Assembly (NCBI GenBank): GCA_012270355.1
Contig: JAAXIL010000191.1
Coordinates: 1 to 28,926 of the forward strand
DNA length: 28,926 nucleotides
Source: Psychrobacter sp.
GTDB lineage: Bacteria > Pseudomonadota > Gammaproteobacteria > Pseudomonadales > Moraxellaceae
Direction of reading: 5' to 3'
Shown here: piece by piece, positions 8,748 through 17,829 of the stretch
Position numbering within the stretch: the first letter of the stretch is position 1
How the letters are laid out: each line of letters begins with the position of its first letter
The notes under the pieces: model-generated
Databases searched by the model: none
Told to the model about the DNA's origin: nothing
What the model saw: only the letters and a program-made list of their open reading frames with translations
Made by a program: the position numbers and the translations under genes

Positions 8748-11594
8748 ATGCCCACTTATTATAACGATCTAGACAAACAAGAAACTTCAGAATGGCTTGA
8801 TGCCTTCGAGTCCGTCATCAAACACGCTGGCGACGAACGGGCTCAGTTTTTGCTCAAAGCCTTGTACAACATGGCGGTGCAAGAGGGTTTGCCGTTTAAT
8901 CGCTTAGACACCGCCTACATCAATACCATTCCGCCCGAGGACGAACCAATTTATCCTGGCGACTTAGGCATCGAACGCAAAATTCGGGCGTTAATCCGCT
9001 ATAACGCCTTGGCAATGGTGATGCGAGCCAACCAAAATGACGACGATTTAGGCGGACATTTGGCAACGTTTGCGTCCAGTGCCACATTATATGAAACGGG
9101 ATTTAACCATTTTTTCCGTGCCGCCAGCGACCACTTTGGTGGTGATATGATTTATTACCAAGGATATTCTGCTCCTGGCATTTATGCCCGTTCATTTTTG
9201 GAAGGGCGATTGAGCGAAGAGCAGTTGGAAAATTTCCGCCGAGAAGTGGGGGGCAAAGGCTTATCCAGCTATCCGCATCCCTACCTTATGCCCGACTATT
9301 GGCAATTTCCGACCGTGTCGATGGGCTTAGGACCCATCATGTCGATTTATCATGCTCATGTGCATAATTAGCTCATCAATCGAGGCTTACTTGAAGACGA
9401 CGGACGCAAATTTTGGGCATTTTTGGGCGATGGTGAAACCGACGAGCCCGAAAGTTTGGGGGCGATTTCGCTGGCTGGACGTGAAAAATTGGATAACCTG
9501 ATTTGGGTGATTAACTGTAACCTGCAACGCCTTGATGGACCCGTGCGAGGCAATGGCAAAATCATTCAAGAGTTGGAATCGGTGTTCCGTGGGGCAGGCT
9601 GGCGAGTCATCAAAGTGATTTGGGGCAGTAATTGGGATCCCTTACTTGCCAAAGATGACAGCGGGGCGTTAAAAGAACGCATGATGGAAGTTGTGGATGG
9701 GGAGTATCAGCTTAACGCCGCCCGAGACCCTGATTTTGTGCGGGATTATTTCTTTGGTAAGTACCCTGAGCTCAAAGAAATGGGCGATGCCCTAAGCGAT
9801 GCGGACATAGCTAGCCTTAATCGAGGTGGGCATGATCCGTTGAAGGTCTATGCTGCCTTTAGTGAAGCGATGCAAACCAAAGGTCAACCGACGGTGGTGC
9901 TGGTGAAAACCGTGAAGGGCTATGGCTTATCGTCGCAAGCCCAATCGGTCAACAAAACGCATCAGATTAAGAAGTTGGATTTAGAGGGCTTAAAATATTT
10001 CCGTGACCGTTTTGATTTGCCGTTCAGCGACAGCGATTTAGAAACATTGCCGTTCTATCGTCCCGATGAAAACTCAAGCGAAATGAAGTACCTCAAAGGG
10101 CGACGGGAAGCCTTGGGCGGACATTTGCCCAATCGTCGTAGCGGACATATTCCACTTGAAGTTCCCGACTTGGATATGTTCGACAAAGTGTTAGACGGTA
10201 GTGGCGACAAAGAGCAATCGACAACGATGGTGTTTGTGCGACTGCTTGCTGCCATGCTCAAAAACAAAGTCATTCAAGATCGGGTGGTGCCGATTGTACC
10301 CGATGAAGCCCGCACCTTTGGGCTAGAAGGTATGTTCCGACAATTGGGCATTTATTCAGCGGCTGGGCAAAACTATACGCCCGAAGACAGCGAAGCCTTG
10401 ATGGGCTATAAAGAAGCCAAAGATGGGCACATGCTGGAAGAAGGCATCAACGAAGCGGGGGCGATGAGTGCATGGATAGCGTTGGCAACCAGTTATTCAG
10501 TCAATGCCTTGCCGATGATTCCGCTGTATATTTATTACTCGATGTTTGGTTTCCAACGTATTGGCGATTTGGCATGGGCGGCGGGTGACTGTCAAGCTCA
10601 GGGCTTTTTACTTGGGGCAACGGCAGGTCGCACCACACTAAATGGCGAGGGTTTGCAGCATCAAGACGGACACTCGCATATTTTGTTTGGCACGGTGCCG
10701 AACTGCGTGAGTTATGACCCGTGTTTTGGCTATGAACTCGCCGTCATCATGCACGACGGTCTCAAACGGATGTATGGTGATGGCGAGCGGGTTTATTATT
10801 ACATTACCTTGATGAATGAAAATTATAATCATCCTGGCTTGCCAGATAACAATCGTGAGGCGGTGATAGAAGGCATCAAGCGAGGCATGTATCTGCTTGA
10901 GGACAACGGACATGATGCGGACCAAGCGATTGCCCATGTGCAATTGCTCGGCTCGGGCGTGATTTTGCGAGAAGTGCAAAAGGCGGCTCGCATCTTGGGC
11001 GAGGAGTTTAACATTTTCGCCAACGTCTGGAGCGTCACCAGCTTTAATGAGTTGACCCGAGATGGCATGGCGTGCGACGACTATAATCGCTTGCACCCAA
11101 TGGATGAAGAAAAAGTGCCGTGGGTCACCGAGCAACTTGCCCCGCATGACGGCATTGTGGTAGCAGCAACCGATTATATGCGAAATTATGCCGAGCAGAT
11201 TCGAGGGTGGTTGCCAGATAGCCGCCCTTATACCACACTGGGCACGGACGGTTATGGGCGTTCGGACAGTCGCGAGCAATTGCGCTCTTTCTTTAACGTC
11301 AATGCCGAGCATATTGTGGTGGCGACCCTGAGCCGTTTGGCGGATGAAGGCGAAGTGGATAAACGTTTGGTGAAAGATGCCATTGTCAGCCTTGGCATTG
11401 ACGTGGAACAGCCCCCAGCCTGGCAACCCCAGCCCCATTATGATCACTTCCCTGATGCTCCTGCTGCCGACTTGTCAACGCCAAATCCTGTGCCAGAGTT
11501 CACGGAAGAGACCGATGAAGAAATTGATAGCGAAGGACGTGCCGAAGACGAAGCGGATGCGAAAGTGTTAAATGATGGTGATGTTAAGGAATAA
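8748..11594 (+). pseudogene. aceE: pyruvate dehydrogenase E1 component AceE, interrupted by in-frame TAG
   Basis: AceE is the thiamine-diphosphate E1 that decarboxylates pyruvate and acetylates the lipoyl groups of AceF. The whole reading frame matches the homodimeric E1 family: SSYPHPYLMPDYWQFPTVSMG, the thiamine diphosphate motif GDGETDEPES with NCNLQRLDGPV, then FGLEGMFRQLGIYS, TLNGEGLQHQDGHSH and YGRSDSREQL. A TAG at 9369-9371 (codon 208) interrupts it just before the cofactor motif. It sits in HAHVHN-stop-LINRG, where E. coli has a Tyr, and the frame resumes unshifted. AAGGA six bases before the ATG at 8748 sets the start. The C-terminus has about 50 extra acidic residues. The upstream fragment alone lacks the active site, and no ribosome site restarts the rest. 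As written it is null. Confidence 0.9.
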
Positions 11595-11635
11595 TGCAAA
11601 TAAAATAACTAGATATAAGCATACGGAGCAAACTC

Positions 11636-13363
11636 ATGGAAATTAAAGCCCCCGATTTGGGCGTAGAAAAGGCGGAAGTTAGTGAAGTTTTAGTGGCTGA
11701 AGGCGATATGTTGGCGGTCGATGATAACATCGTCCTACTAGAATCCGACAAAGCCTCGGTAGAAGTGCCAACGACACAGGCGGGCAAGGTCACCCGCATT
11801 GCCGTGAGTGTTGGTGATAGTGTGTCTGAAGGGTCGGTATTGATTGAGATTGAAGCCAGTGAATCGGATAACAATGAACCAGACGAATCAGAAACTAGCG
11901 ATTCTAATTCTCTTTCTGTAGCCGAAGATAAAAAAGAGCAGTCTGAAAACAGTAAGCAAACCGACGAATCTAACGATCAGGCGAAAAACGAGCAAGCTAC
12001 ACCTTCATCTAAAACCGAAAGCCAAACCTTTGCATTGCCCGACTTAGGGGTGGACAGTGCTCAAGTGGCGGAAGTCATGGTTGCGGAAGGCGATAGCGTG
12101 GACGCCGATGACGCTATCTTGCTAATTGAGTCTGACAAAGCCTCGGTGGAAGTACCAGCCCCTGCTCCGGGCAAAATTGAAAAATTGCTGATTAAAGCAG
12201 GTGACACGGTTGAAAATGGGCAAGAATTTATCGTCATTTTAACGAATGACGTTTCGGAAAATAAGTATAAACTAAAATAAGAAGAAACAGAAAGCGGTCA
12301 ACAATCTCTAGAAAACAATAATGATAAGCAAACTGAACCAAAATTTCAAAGCCAATCTGAATCATCTAAACAAACCGCTAGGTCTAGCCAAACGCCTCAA
12401 ACCTCTAATAAACTAACCGAAGCAGAAGTGAACGCCAAATTGACCGACGTGTATGCAGGTCCTGCGGTACGCAAATTGTCCCGTCAATTGGGCGTGGACA
12501 TTACCCAAGTTGAGGGTAGTGCGGTTAATGGTCGCATCGTCAAAGAAGACGTTTTTGCCTTTGTCAAATCCGCCATGCAGGGACAAAAAAATCAAATCTC
12601 TTCTGCCGTCAGTCAAGGTTCTGGTTTACCCAGTCTGCCCGACATGAGCAATGTTGAACTATGGGGTGAGACGCATACCGAGGAGTTAACTCGTCTGCAA
12701 AAAGTGTCTATTCCTCAGCTCAATTACAACACCTATCTGCCCCAAGTCACCCAGTTTGATTTGGCGGATATCACCGATACCGAAGCCTTGCGAGGTGAGC
12801 TCAAAGGCGAGTTTAAGCAACAAGGCATTGGGCTGACGATCTTGGCATTTATCGTCAAAGCAACAGCGTATGCGTTGACTCAGCATCCTAAGTTTAACAG
12901 TCATCTAAGCGATGACAATACACAGCTGATTATCCGAGAATCGGTAAACTTGGGTATTGCGGTGGCAACCGATGACGGCTTAATTGTGCCCGTCATCAAA
13001 AATGCTCAAGCCAAAGGCATCAAACAACTTGCGATTGAGATTGGCGAGTTGGCTGGCAAAGCTCGGGATAAAAAACTCGGTACGAAAGAGCTGCAAGGAG
13101 CGAGTTTCACGATTTCCAGCCAAGGCAATTTAGGGGGCACATACTTTACACCGCTCGTCAATTGGCCTCAAGTCGGCATTTTGGGCGTGTCGGAAGCCAC
13201 GATGCAGCCTCGTTGGAATACTGATCAAGGCGAGTTTGAACCACGCCTGATGTTGCCGCTGTCATTGTCTTATGACCACCGGGTGATTAACGGGGCAGAT
13301 GCCGCTGTGTTTACTCGCTATGTGGCGAGATTGCTTGCTGACCCTCGCCGCATGTTGCTTTAG
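11636..13363 (+). pseudogene. aceF: dihydrolipoyllysine acetyltransferase AceF (PDH E2), interrupted by in-frame TAA
   Basis: E2 carries acetyl groups on lipoyl-lysines and transfers them to CoA. Two lipoyl domains are visible, each with the modified lysine in ESDKASVEVP (about 1-75 and 132-205). Then comes a TAA at 12278-12280 (codon 215). The same frame continues through a Ser/Gln/Asn-rich linker, the E1/E3-binding domain (YAGPAVRKLSRQLGVDI with GRIVKEDV), and the catalytic domain ending SLSYDHRVINGADA, which carries the catalytic His and Asp. The stop falls in the linker, so translation would release a free double-lipoyl protein of 214 residues. A GTG at 12428 could start the rest but has only a weak ribosome site. 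GGAG seven bases before the ATG at 11636, 41 bases after aceE, supports co-transcription. Confidence 0.88.
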
Positions 13364-13430
13364 ATGCGTTGTGTATAAGATATATTTCGCTTTAGATGAA
13401 TTTCGCTATAGATCATAGGTAGGGCGTTCC

Positions 13431-13658
13431 ATGAAAGGCATTTGTAGCAATTCTCCCACTCGTTGTCGTCTTGCCTATTCATTAAAGGCGACCCAAGGCA
13501 TGGATGGCGATTGCCCAGAATGTGGCTCAAGCCTAGTGGCAGTCGATAATGAGGCTCGCCCAATTACGCTAAAACAGTATCATCGAGTACTGCTCGGTTT
13601 ATTGTTACTGCTATTGATGCTAAACCTTATTAGCATTTATTGGTTTTTTGTGTTGTAA
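13431..13658 (+). CDS. small zinc-ribbon-like membrane protein
   Basis: The 75-residue protein has four cysteines, C5 and C12, then C28 and C31 in the CPECG knuckle, as in a small zinc ribbon. One transmembrane helix follows at about 54-73 (VLLGLLLLLLMLNLISIYWFF), with the ribbon predicted on the cytoplasmic side. A purine-rich GGTAGGG lies before the ATG at 13431. No known family is recognised. It sits 68 bases after aceF and before the ion channel, whose C-terminus ends in another CPHCG knuckle. A role as a channel or membrane accessory protein is speculation. Confidence 0.6.
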   Translation: MKGICSNSPTRCRLAYSLKATQGMDGDCPECGSSLVAVDNEARPITLKQYHRVLLGLLLLLLMLNLISIYWFFVL

Positions 13659-13691
13659 TTCCTGCTTTTATTTAGCTAACTGGCTATTTTT

Positions 13692-13715
13692 TGTGCATTT
13701 AATTCTGAATGCACA
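13692..13715. repeat. inverted repeat upstream of the ion channel
   Basis: TGTGCATT (13692-13699) and AATGCACA (13708-13715) are a perfect 8+8 inverted repeat with an 8-base centre, 62 bases before the channel start. No T-run follows on either strand, so it is not a terminator. It could be an operator. Confidence 0.4.
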
Positions 13716-13776
13716 GAGGATATTACGTGCTCAACTTATGGCTAAATGTCTGGTAATTTAAAAGTGGATACGATTC

Positions 13777-14781
13777 ATGATTCGGCACTCGGGCTATCTA
13801 CGGCTACGCTATTTTGTTTATGACACGCTACAAAACGAAGAGCATGATAGCGTTATCGGCAAGATGGTGGATTACTTCCTCATTTTTTTAATTGTCACCA
13901 ATGTGCTGGCAGTCATTGCCGAATCAGTGGATCGTTGGTATTTTCCCAATCAAATATATTTTGAAGCGTTTGAAGTTTTTTCCATCGTTATTTTTAGCAT
14001 CGAATATCTGCTCAGGCTATGGTCGATTGTGGACTCTGAACGATTTTATGATGAAGAGCAAAAAGAGACTTTAAACAATTGGCAAAAACGCTGGCGATGG
14101 GTTAAAAGTCCTGGAGCGATTATTGATTTAATCGCCATTGCTCCCGCCTTTATTAACTACTTTGTCAGCGTTGATCTGCGATTCTTACGCATTTTAAGAT
14201 TGTTCCGTCTGCTTAAACTGACCCGCTATTTTTCCGCCATGCGAATTTTGCTTGTGGTGCTCAGTAAAGAAAAAGAATCGTTTAAGGCGGTGGTATTTAT
14301 ATTAATCATCATGATTGTTACCGCTTCTAGTGGTATCTATTTGGTCGAAAACAAAGCCCAACCCGAGGTATTTGAGTCGATACCCAAAGCCATGTGGTGG
14401 GCGGTAGTCACACTCACTACTGTCGGGTATGGCGATGTGATTCCCGTTACCACCGCAGGTAAGATATTAGGAGCGGTGATTACTATACTTGGGGTGGGTT
14501 TAGCCGCATTGCCTGCCGGTATTTTAGCGTCGGGGCTAGCCAGTGAGCTTGAGTTACGCCGTGAGGAATTGGAACAAAAGTTTCGTGAAAAACTGCTTGA
14601 TGAAGGCATAGATCTTGCCAGTAGTACGCACACAATCGATAAAATTCGTCGTCAGGTGGGGTTAAGTAAGGAGCAGGCAGACGAAATTGTGATTGCAATT
14701 TTACGTGAGGAACAATTAGCGGAAAGGATGCGACAGTTGGATGAAAAAAGTTATTGTCCACATTGTGGCAAACACTTGTAG
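13777..14781 (+). CDS. voltage-gated potassium channel (six-helix ion transporter family)
   Basis: The 334-residue inner-membrane protein has the six-helix Kv plan. S1 is at about 29-49 and S2 at about 63-83. S3 is at about 112-130. S4, at about 133-151, has gating charges every third residue (R135, R138, R141, R144, K147, R150). S5 is at about 168-190. The pore has the filter TVGYGD (215-220), and S6 is at about 225-253. The filter is that of K+-selective channels. After S6 comes a charged coiled-coil-like tail (about 257-325), which probably aids tetramer assembly, and a terminal CPHCG (C327, C330), half of a zinc-binding site. No RCK/TrkA domain is present. It ends convergent with the TerD-family gene. 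Confidence 0.93.
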   Translation: MIRHSGYLRLRYFVYDTLQNEEHDSVIGKMVDYFLIFLIVTNVLAVIAESVDRWYFPNQIYFEAFEVFSIVIFSIEYLLRLWSIVDSERFYDEEQKETLNNWQKRWRWVKSPGAIIDLIAIAPAFINYFVSVDLRFLRILRLFRLLKLTRYFSAMRILLVVLSKEKESFKAVVFILIIMIVTASSGIYLVENKAQPEVFESIPKAMWWAVVTLTTVGYGDVIPVTTAGKILGAVITILGVGLAALPAGILASGLASELELRREELEQKFREKLLDEGIDLASSTHTIDKIRRQVGLSKEQADEIVIAILREEQLAERMRQLDEKSYCPHCGKHL

Positions 14782-14825
14782 GCAGTCATGTCAGTATTAG
14801 TTTACATCCCTTCTAGCTAGGCTTG

Positions 14826-15524
14826 CTATCCTTGATTTAATTCACCGACCACATGAACCAACTGTTCATTCATCTCAGGCAATCGGTATTCACTAAGAGG
14901 CATCACAGGCAAATGGCAATACCAAGCTCCAAGTTGTTGTAACCCGTCGGAATCGCCTGCCACACCTGCAAGTGGGTGACGACTCAGTACCGCCATGCAC
15001 AGGGCAGGAGCATCGTGGGTGAGACGGGTCAAATCCAAATCGTATATGTCGTTGCCTTCATCGTCGCCAAATCTCACATTACCTCGGCTTACTTGCCGTA
15101 GTCCATGTTCATGATACGAAGAAACCACCAATGCCAGGTGTTGCACTGTGCTGGGCAGGTGTGACAATCTAATCTCAATGGTCTCAACGTCAATGTAACG
15201 GTCAACCTCCGCCATATCGCCTCGGTCTTTACCATTTAGACTGTCCCCATGATGACGCACCGCCATCGTGGCATCACGCAGTTGTTTAAACCACACCGTA
15301 TCGGTCACCGTCAAGCTTGCATCGAATAACACGCAAGATAAATCAATATCCATTGCTTGCTCACGTCCCTTAAGTTTGTTAATAAGCCCTGCTTTGGGCA
15401 ACAAGGTGTGCGTAAAGTTTAAGCCAAACTGTAACGTATCACTGGTGAGAGCGAACTGATTCAGTGTTTTGGACGTGTTAGCATTAGGAGCCGTCAAGTG
15501 ATTGGCAATGGTTGCATCGGACAT
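14826..15524 (-). CDS. TerD-family (tellurite/stress resistance) protein
   Basis: The core (about 52-200) fits the TerD/CABP fold: AMDIDLSCVLFDAS, then AVRHHGDSLNGKDRGDMAEV with the Asp-rich calcium-binding positions, then EIRLSHLPSTVQHLALVVSS. TerD proteins are known from tellurite, phage and other stress resistance, and several bind calcium, but the biochemical role of the family is unsettled. A TTG four codons upstream is open, but GGA before the ATG at 15524 makes MSDATIA the likely start (232 residues). It lies 66 bases downstream of the WYL regulator on the same strand, so the two are probably co-transcribed. No other ter genes are in the window. Confidence 0.78.
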   Translation of the reverse strand: MSDATIANHLTAPNANTSKTLNQFALTSDTLQFGLNFTHTLLPKAGLINKLKGREQAMDIDLSCVLFDASLTVTDTVWFKQLRDATMAVRHHGDSLNGKDRGDMAEVDRYIDVETIEIRLSHLPSTVQHLALVVSSYHEHGLRQVSRGNVRFGDDEGNDIYDLDLTRLTHDAPALCMAVLSRHPLAGVAGDSDGLQQLGAWYCHLPVMPLSEYRLPEMNEQLVHVVGELNQG

Positions 15525-15590
15525 AAATCGTTCCAAACAAAAAGTTGCATATAAAGGTCTTAAATTAGTAATAGTGCGATTATATTGGTA

Positions 15591-16763
15591 TCAAGTTGAG
15601 TTTGCACTGTCGTCTTGGTGCACGGCTTTTGCCAAAATCTCAGGTTCAATTACTGTCAGTTTTTTGCCAAAACCTCGAAGCCACCACACCAGTTGCGAGG
15701 TCAGATTTACGGTGGCGGTCACAGTTTGCGTGTCATTGTCGGTATCTTGGGTGATGATTTGATCCGTACTCAAGCGACTTTCATTGAGGTTTGTTCCCGC
15801 ACTGCCATTAAAGACCAGCTTGATTTGTGTTTTTTTGCCTCGTTTCGGCAGATTTTTGAATAAAGGATGAGCAAATCCCATCCCCCCTGCATCCAAGTAT
15901 TGATTAAGGTCAAAACTGTCAGGGATGACGGCAGGTTCGTCGGTTACGCTAACTGACTTGAAGCGATGCAACGCAAAAGTGCGGATGATTTGTTCGGGGT
16001 CATGAATTTTGGTAGCTAGCAAATAGATGACCACGCCACGTTGCACCACTGCGAGCGGATTTAAGTGATATTCAAAAGGTGATTTGCTAGATGATTTTGG
16101 CGTCGCGTTGTCTTTATTATAAGTTTGATGTGAGCTTCGACCACGACGTTGATAAGTGGCGATGATTTGTTTTTGATAAAATAAGGCTTCATAAATGCCG
16201 TCTTTACAAAGTCGGTCGATTTTAGGGGCAATGAGGGGTTGGGTCGCAGGCTCAATGCGAACTTTGTCCACCCATGTTTGCGTGACTTTGCTGTCCTGCA
16301 ATTGTTGCTTAGCCATGTTGAACCAAGGAAATAGCTCATCTAAAATCGACGGCGGCAACAACTGAGCGAGATTCGCCTCAACCATATTGAATGCCACCGC
16401 TTGCGACAATGTAATGTGAGGTAGGCTTTGGATGGGAGCATCTTCCTTCCACCGCCAGCCTTGCGGGTAGGTGTCGGTTTTTTCGATGGGAAAACGTTTG
16501 GCAAGAGCATTTAAATCACGTTGTACCGTTCGCAAACTGACCTTATGACCACTCACGGTCAGTTTCTCTTGCAACTGTTTTGCCCCTTGCCAACGGGTGC
16601 GTTCAAGTTGAGTCAGCAATTGCCATTGGCGTTCGGTGGTCGCCGTGCCATCGTTTCGAGTGGTTGTGGTTGTGGGTGTTAATGATTTCGCACCTTTCGC
16701 CGACGACTGATCAGAGGAACGGGCTTTTAGCTTTGGTTTGGATTCTAAAGTAGAGTTTGCCAT
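15591..16763 (-). CDS. WYL-domain transcriptional regulator
   Basis: After a low-complexity Ser/Thr/Lys N-terminus (about 1-42) comes a helix-turn-helix (about 45-90: TERQWQLLTQLERTRWQGAK, then VSLRTVQRDLNAL). The middle and C-terminal parts form a WYL domain (about 175-275, with FEYHLNPLAVVQRGVVIYLL and RTFALHRFKSV) and a WCX-like C-terminal extension (about 300-385). WYL domains sense ligands, often nucleic-acid-derived or second-messenger-like, and control DNA repair, phage defence and stress genes. The protein is 390 residues. The ATG at 16763 has no clear ribosome site. It is upstream of the TerD-family gene on the same strand and divergent from rsmG, so it may control TerD and itself. 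Confidence 0.87.
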   Translation of the reverse strand: MANSTLESKPKLKARSSDQSSAKGAKSLTPTTTTTRNDGTATTERQWQLLTQLERTRWQGAKQLQEKLTVSGHKVSLRTVQRDLNALAKRFPIEKTDTYPQGWRWKEDAPIQSLPHITLSQAVAFNMVEANLAQLLPPSILDELFPWFNMAKQQLQDSKVTQTWVDKVRIEPATQPLIAPKIDRLCKDGIYEALFYQKQIIATYQRRGRSSHQTYNKDNATPKSSSKSPFEYHLNPLAVVQRGVVIYLLATKIHDPEQIIRTFALHRFKSVSVTDEPAVIPDSFDLNQYLDAGGMGFAHPLFKNLPKRGKKTQIKLVFNGSAGTNLNESRLSTDQIITQDTDNDTQTVTATVNLTSQLVWWLRGFGKKLTVIEPEILAKAVHQDDSANST

Positions 16764-16940
16764 AGTTAGAATTGAGCGAGCTAAATCAAGAAGGCGTTAG
16801 AAAAAAAGACATATAAGGACTAGGTAAGTAATGAGCACCATCAACCACAATCGCTCACTATAGGGTAATTATCAAACAAAAGCCAGTCATTTACCGATGA
16901 TATTGAACGGTTTTTGGCGGATGCCGCCGCTAAATTTCAT

Positions 16941-16969
16941 CTTAAAATTTATCCATGCCATGTTATACT
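16941..16969 (+). promoter_or_regulatory. possible rsmG promoter
   Basis: TATACT at 16964-16969 is a good -10 box about 40 bases before rsmG. At 17 bases upstream only a poor -35 (CTTAAA) is found. Position is the main support. Confidence 0.3.
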
Positions 16970-17008
16970 TATGCGTTCTTTTGTCCGTCATTATTTGCTA
17001 GGCTTGAT

Positions 17009-17734
17009 ATGACAACGTTCGGTTCCAGCTATTTAAACTATCATGTTCTAAAAACCCCTGATAGGTTGGCAAATCAACTGACAGATGCTGTGCAAAGCAT
17101 ACATAATGAGGGTGATTTCACCTTATCTGAAGCTCAGCAAACTCAGTTACTCATATATTTAGATCGTTTGCTGTTTTGGAATAAAACTTATAATCTAACC
17201 GCCATCAAAGAGCCTGAGCCAGCCCTCATCAAACATGTGCTCGACTGCCTTGCCATCGTGCCACACTTAAAAAGTGGCTCATTGCTCGACATAGGCACAG
17301 GAGCAGGCTTGCCAGCACTCATCGTGGCAATTTGTCAGCCCGAACGAGCGGTGACTGCACTCGATAGTAACCAAAAAAAGATACGTTTTATTAAGCAGGT
17401 GGTCAGTGAGTTGCAGCTAAAGAATGTCAACGCTGTTGCCAGTCGGATCGAAACCTTTGCAAATCATAATACAGACAACCAGTTTGAGGTGGTGACCTCG
17501 AGAGCCTTTGCCAGTTTAACCGACTTTGTGCGTTTGGCGAGGCCTTGCGTGAATGATAAACAAGGAAAGCAAGGTGTTTTTCAAGCAATGAGAGGGCTTG
17601 CCCCGAGCGATGCCGAAAAGGATGAAGCCATAAAGGAGTTGGTTGATCGGACGGGGCGGACTTGGCAAATAGAAGTCACCGAGCTTGATGTGCCACGTCT
17701 AAATGAAGCTCGGCATCTGGTGTCGATATATTAG
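17009..17734 (+). CDS. rsmG: 16S rRNA (guanine527-N7)-methyltransferase RsmG
   Basis: RsmG (GidB) methylates N7 of G527 in 16S rRNA using S-adenosylmethionine. Loss gives low-level streptomycin resistance in other bacteria. The substrate-recognition start WNKTYNLTAI (about 57-66), the SAM-binding loop LDIGTGAGLP (93-102) and the SRAFASL motif are all present. A TTG 18 codons upstream is open, but the ATG at 17009 has AGG six bases before it and gives 241 residues, against 207 in E. coli. The difference lies mostly in an N-terminal extension. The next genes are parA and parB, the usual rsmG-parA-parB order of gammaproteobacteria. Confidence 0.95.
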   Translation: MTTFGSSYLNYHVLKTPDRLANQLTDAVQSIHNEGDFTLSEAQQTQLLIYLDRLLFWNKTYNLTAIKEPEPALIKHVLDCLAIVPHLKSGSLLDIGTGAGLPALIVAICQPERAVTALDSNQKKIRFIKQVVSELQLKNVNAVASRIETFANHNTDNQFEVVTSRAFASLTDFVRLARPCVNDKQGKQGVFQAMRGLAPSDAEKDEAIKELVDRTGRTWQIEVTELDVPRLNEARHLVSIY

Positions 17735-17735
17735 G

Positions 17736-17793
17736 GTCTGTTTAGGACTCAACCATGGCTCTGACAGAGCCTATTTGTGAAGCCTAAACAGAC
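17736..17793. repeat. nested inverted repeat between rsmG and parA
   Basis: GTCTGTTTAGG (17736-17746) and CCTAAACAGAC (17783-17793) are perfect 11-base arms. Inside them GGCTCT (17757-17762) and AGAGCC (17766-17771) form a second, perfect 6-base hairpin with a 3-base loop. No T-run follows, so it is not a classical terminator. It could be a small dispersed palindromic element or an mRNA structure ahead of parA. No second copy was noticed in this window. Confidence 0.6.
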
Positions 17794-17829
17794 GCTAAGC
17801 AATACGTTAAACTTAATTTGAGTGCCTTT

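Noticed and set aside
10638..11447. Long open frame on the minus strand within aceE
   Set aside because: It is antisense to strongly conserved AceE sequence, has low-complexity His/Ile-rich content and resembles no family. It is a shadow of the codon usage on the other strand.
13692..13715. CRP/Vfr site before the ion channel
   Set aside because: The repeat TGTGCATT-N8-AATGCACA does not match the TGTGA-N6-TCACA consensus in its inner bases or spacing. It is kept only as an inverted repeat.
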